From Phycisphaerae bacterium (GTDB lineage: Bacteria > Planctomycetota > Phycisphaerae > Sedimentisphaerales > Anaerobacaceae), in assembly GCA_030630315.1 (NCBI GenBank), contig DAOVNI010000065.1, positions 1 through 7,718 on the forward strand: DNA of 7,718 nucleotides, in the 5' to 3' direction. Each line of letters begins with the position of its first letter. Within the stretch, counting starts at the first letter, position 1. Shown one piece after another: positions 6,264 through 7,718 of the stretch. The notes below the pieces were generated by a model. The model was not told where the DNA came from and searched no databases. It saw only the letters and a list, made by a program, of their open reading frames with translations. The position numbers and the translations under genes are program-made.

Positions 6264-6777
6264 CAATTTTTAACTTTTGTAAGATTGCCGTGCAGAAGGC
6301 GGGCAAATCGTCGGGCTTGCGTGATGTAATCAAATTGCCGTCCACAATACATTCGGCATCTACATACTCGGCCCCGGCGTTTCTAATATCGTCTTTAATT
6401 GCCATAAAACAGGTCGCTTTTTTGCCTTTGTAAACCTCTGTGCTGCACAACAGCCATCCACCGTGACAGATAGCTGCTATGACCTTGCCCGCATTTACCA
6501 TATCGTTTGCAAACTTTATAACATCAGCACTTCTTCGCATAAAATCCGGAGCGAATCCCCCCGGCACAACCATACAATCGTAATCGCCGGCGTTGGCCTC
6601 TCCGGCTGAAACCTCTGAGACGCAGAGGTACCCTTCTTTTGAATGATATTCTTTTTTTGCCTCGGCTGCAACGAAATTAACCTCCAGCCCTGCTTCGCAG
6701 AATCGATAGTAAGGATACCAGACCTCGAGGACCTGATACATTTCGTCAACCATCAAGGCTATCTTTTTCGCTCCCAT
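6232..6777 (-). CDS. DJ-1/PfpI family protein (class I glutamine amidotransferase-like fold)
   Basis: This 181-residue protein is of the usual length for the DJ-1/PfpI superfamily. The N-terminal strand KKIALMVDEMYQVLEVWYPY and the nucleophile elbow AAICHGGWLL, with Cys104 and His105, are typical. VVPGGFAPDFMRR (71-82) is the conserved loop next to it. Members include intracellular proteases, glyoxalases/deglycases and stress chaperones; the exact activity cannot be inferred. The last ten or so residues (GHEDTKAQRN) and the stop codon are encoded by the right arm and centre of an intergenic repeat, so the native tail has probably been replaced. AGGAG on the minus strand (6786-6790) eight bases before the ATG supports the start, which overlaps the upstream gene by 19 bases. 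That suggests coupling. Confidence 0.9.
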   Translation of the reverse strand: MGAKKIALMVDEMYQVLEVWYPYYRFCEAGLEVNFVAAEAKKEYHSKEGYLCVSEVSAGEANAGDYDCMVVPGGFAPDFMRRSADVIKFANDMVNAGKVIAAICHGGWLLCSTEVYKGKKATCFMAIKDDIRNAGAEYVDAECIVDGNLITSRKPDDLPAFCTAILQKLKIGHEDTKAQRN

Positions 6778-7052
6778 TTTGACTGCTCCTTTTCGCTATT
6801 ACTGTAATTTTCGATAAACCGGCGGACTTCCGGCCTGATATAGAGCTTCTCAACATCCACCAGCCTGGACACCGCCTCAGCGCAAAGTGCCGCCACTTCA
6901 GCCGACGGAGCTTGTGTATCCACAAAGAAAATCGGCTCACCTTTTATGGTGCACAGCCCCCCACCGCTTCCGCCGAGCGGTTCGGTGCGGATTGTAACGC
7001 TGTTTGCCTCCAGCAGTGCTATAAGTTCTTCCAAAATCCTCTGCTCGTTCAT
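6759..7052 (-). CDS. Conserved small protein of unknown function
   Basis: This 97-residue protein has a compact, apparently ordered fold: an N-terminal helix (NEQRILEELIALLEANSVTI), a glycine-rich turn LGGSGGGLCTIKGEPIFFVD (26-45), a second helix (SAEVAALCAEAVSRL) and the segment EKLYIRPEVRRFIENY. It has no signal peptide or membrane segment. I recall similar short proteins with the 'LGGSGGGLC.-KG...FVD' signature in many bacteria, without a known role. The single Cys in the glycine-rich turn is notable. The ATG at 7052 has only a weak GAGAA before it. The 3' end overlaps the PfpI-family start by 19 bases and contains that gene's Shine-Dalgarno, so the two are likely one transcription unit. 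Confidence 0.8.
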   Translation of the reverse strand: MNEQRILEELIALLEANSVTIRTEPLGGSGGGLCTIKGEPIFFVDTQAPSAEVAALCAEAVSRLVDVEKLYIRPEVRRFIENYSNSEKEQSKWERKR

Positions 7053-7072
7053 TTCTCGTGGCTCGTGTTGCG

Positions 7073-7104
7073 TATGTCATTCCCACTTCCGCGGAGATGA
7101 CATA
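7073..7104. repeat. Intergenic palindrome between divergent genes
   Basis: TATGTCAT (7073-7080) and ATGACATA (7097-7104) are exact reverse complements. Pairing extends to 12 bases per arm with two non-Watson-Crick positions, leaving an eight-base loop. The GTCATTCCC...GATGAC pattern resembles widespread REP-like palindromes of the 'gtcattcccgc...gcgggaatgac' kind. It lies 20 bases upstream of the minus-strand start at 7052 and could also act as an operator. Confidence 0.55.
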
Positions 7105-7189
7105 GCTCAAGAAAAAGCACGTTAAAAGTCGATATAGAAAGTATTAAGACTCAAGACTCAAAACCAAATTTTATAGCAGGGACAGACAG

Positions 7190-7718
7190 TTGACAAGTAT
7201 TATCGAAAAACGCCTTTCTTTGCACAAACGTCTGGCGAATCAGCAAGAGGCAAATAACGCCTTACAATCCCGGATTACGCAGCTCCAGGCCCTTGCCAAT
7301 ATCGGCACGGCTACCCATATGATAGCCCACGAAATCAATAATTTGCTTACACCTCTGGCCAGTTACGCAGCTCTTGCCCTGAGCAACCCCGACGACAAGC
7401 TCCTGATTGAAAAAGCCCTTCACAAAGCGGTGCGAAATTGTAACCGTGCCTCGAAAATTATGGAAAGTATGCTCGCGATGGCAAATGGCCGGACGCAAGA
7501 AAAGAAGAACGCTCTGCTAATTAGTCTGGTTGAAGAGATTTTTACCTGTCTTTGCCGGGATTTTGCAAAGGACGGGATAACCGTAGAAATCCGGATTCCC
7601 GAGGATTTGACGGTCTGGGCTGTGCCGGTTCAAATTCAACAGGTTCTAATGAATTTGATTCTTAACGCCCGTGATGCGATGCTGCCGCGCGGCGGTACTC
7701 TAACCATCGAAGCCGCAG
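7190..7718 (+). CDS. Sensor histidine kinase, N-terminal part (runs off the window)
   Basis: The frame from a TTG at 7190 is open to the last base (176 codons). A coiled-coil N-terminus (EKRLSLHKRLANQQEANNAL) leads directly into the dimerisation and phospho-acceptor helix, with His47 in HMIAHEINNLLTPLASYAAL. Asn159 lies in the N-box (QQVLMNLILNARDAM) of the ATPase domain; the G boxes lie beyond the window. There is no membrane segment or PAS/GAF sensor domain before the H-box, so the kinase seems cytoplasmic and may be driven by a partner. TTG is chosen because an in-frame stop at 7145 precludes any start further upstream, no ATG or GTG lies between them, and AGGGA (7178-7182) is well placed. 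The next ATG (7319) sits too close to the H-box. It is divergent from the regulator operon and is its likely partner. Confidence 0.88.
   Translation, partial: MTSIIEKRLSLHKRLANQQEANNALQSRITQLQALANIGTATHMIAHEINNLLTPLASYAALALSNPDDKLLIEKALHKAVRNCNRASKIMESMLAMANGRTQEKKNALLISLVEEIFTCLCRDFAKDGITVEIRIPEDLTVWAVPVQIQQVLMNLILNARDAMLPRGGTLTIEAA

Noticed and set aside
6165..6266. 34-residue N-terminal extension of the response regulator
   Set aside because: It is read from the dispersed inverted repeat; a good AGGAG precedes the ATG at 6164.
7146..7160. Tandem AGACTCA repeat (7147-7153, 7154-7160) upstream of the kinase
   Set aside because: Two 7-base copies are too short to separate from chance. They might be a binding site, but nothing else supports it.

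Overview
The window reads as a piece of a Planctomycetota chromosome, most likely Phycisphaerae or a Sedimentisphaerales-like lineage. This is inferred from protein style: a FloA tail, an ECF sigma factor with a zinc-binding anti-sigma partner, a membrane anchor of the 'KIAAAAAVIIVAVMIGIN..FGGSID' kind, and a C-terminal pseudopilin-like 'NILFNDGH' segment. GC content is moderate, about 35-50% in hand-counted lines. Shine-Dalgarno sites of the AGGAG type precede several genes. No tRNA, rRNA, CRISPR array, insertion sequence or phage gene is visible.

Layout. Positions 1-1595 (+) hold the end of floA, a membrane-anchored proline-rich protein of unknown function, and a predicted lipoprotein with a transglutaminase-like Cys-His-Asp domain. 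The gaps are about 40 bases, so these may be one operon concerned with the membrane or envelope. A short intergenic gap separates them from a convergent 543-residue TPR protein (1789-3420, -). A structured 350-base non-coding region (3421-3770) follows. It contains a 9-bp dyad near the TPR start, a long hairpin with a GUGA loop, a competing hairpin with a T-rich tract, and a TATAAT box. Next come an ECF sigma factor (3771-4304, +) and its cognate zinc-finger anti-sigma factor (4314-5549, +), closed by a strong terminator (5612-5643).

From 5682 to 7052 (-) lie three genes in the order 97-residue conserved protein, DJ-1/PfpI-family protein, and stand-alone receiver-domain response regulator. 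The last two are separated by a degenerate inverted repeat of the 'ATKTQRHKE' type. That repeat supplies the end of the PfpI gene and would create a false N-terminal extension on the regulator. A divergent histidine kinase without a visible sensor domain starts at a TTG (7190) and runs off the window. Kinase and regulator plausibly form a two-component pair.

The most unusual features are the non-coding structure ahead of the sigma factor, the three-part anti-sigma protein with a well-placed internal start codon, and the palindromic repeats at gene boundaries. I see no clearly new defence or mobile system.
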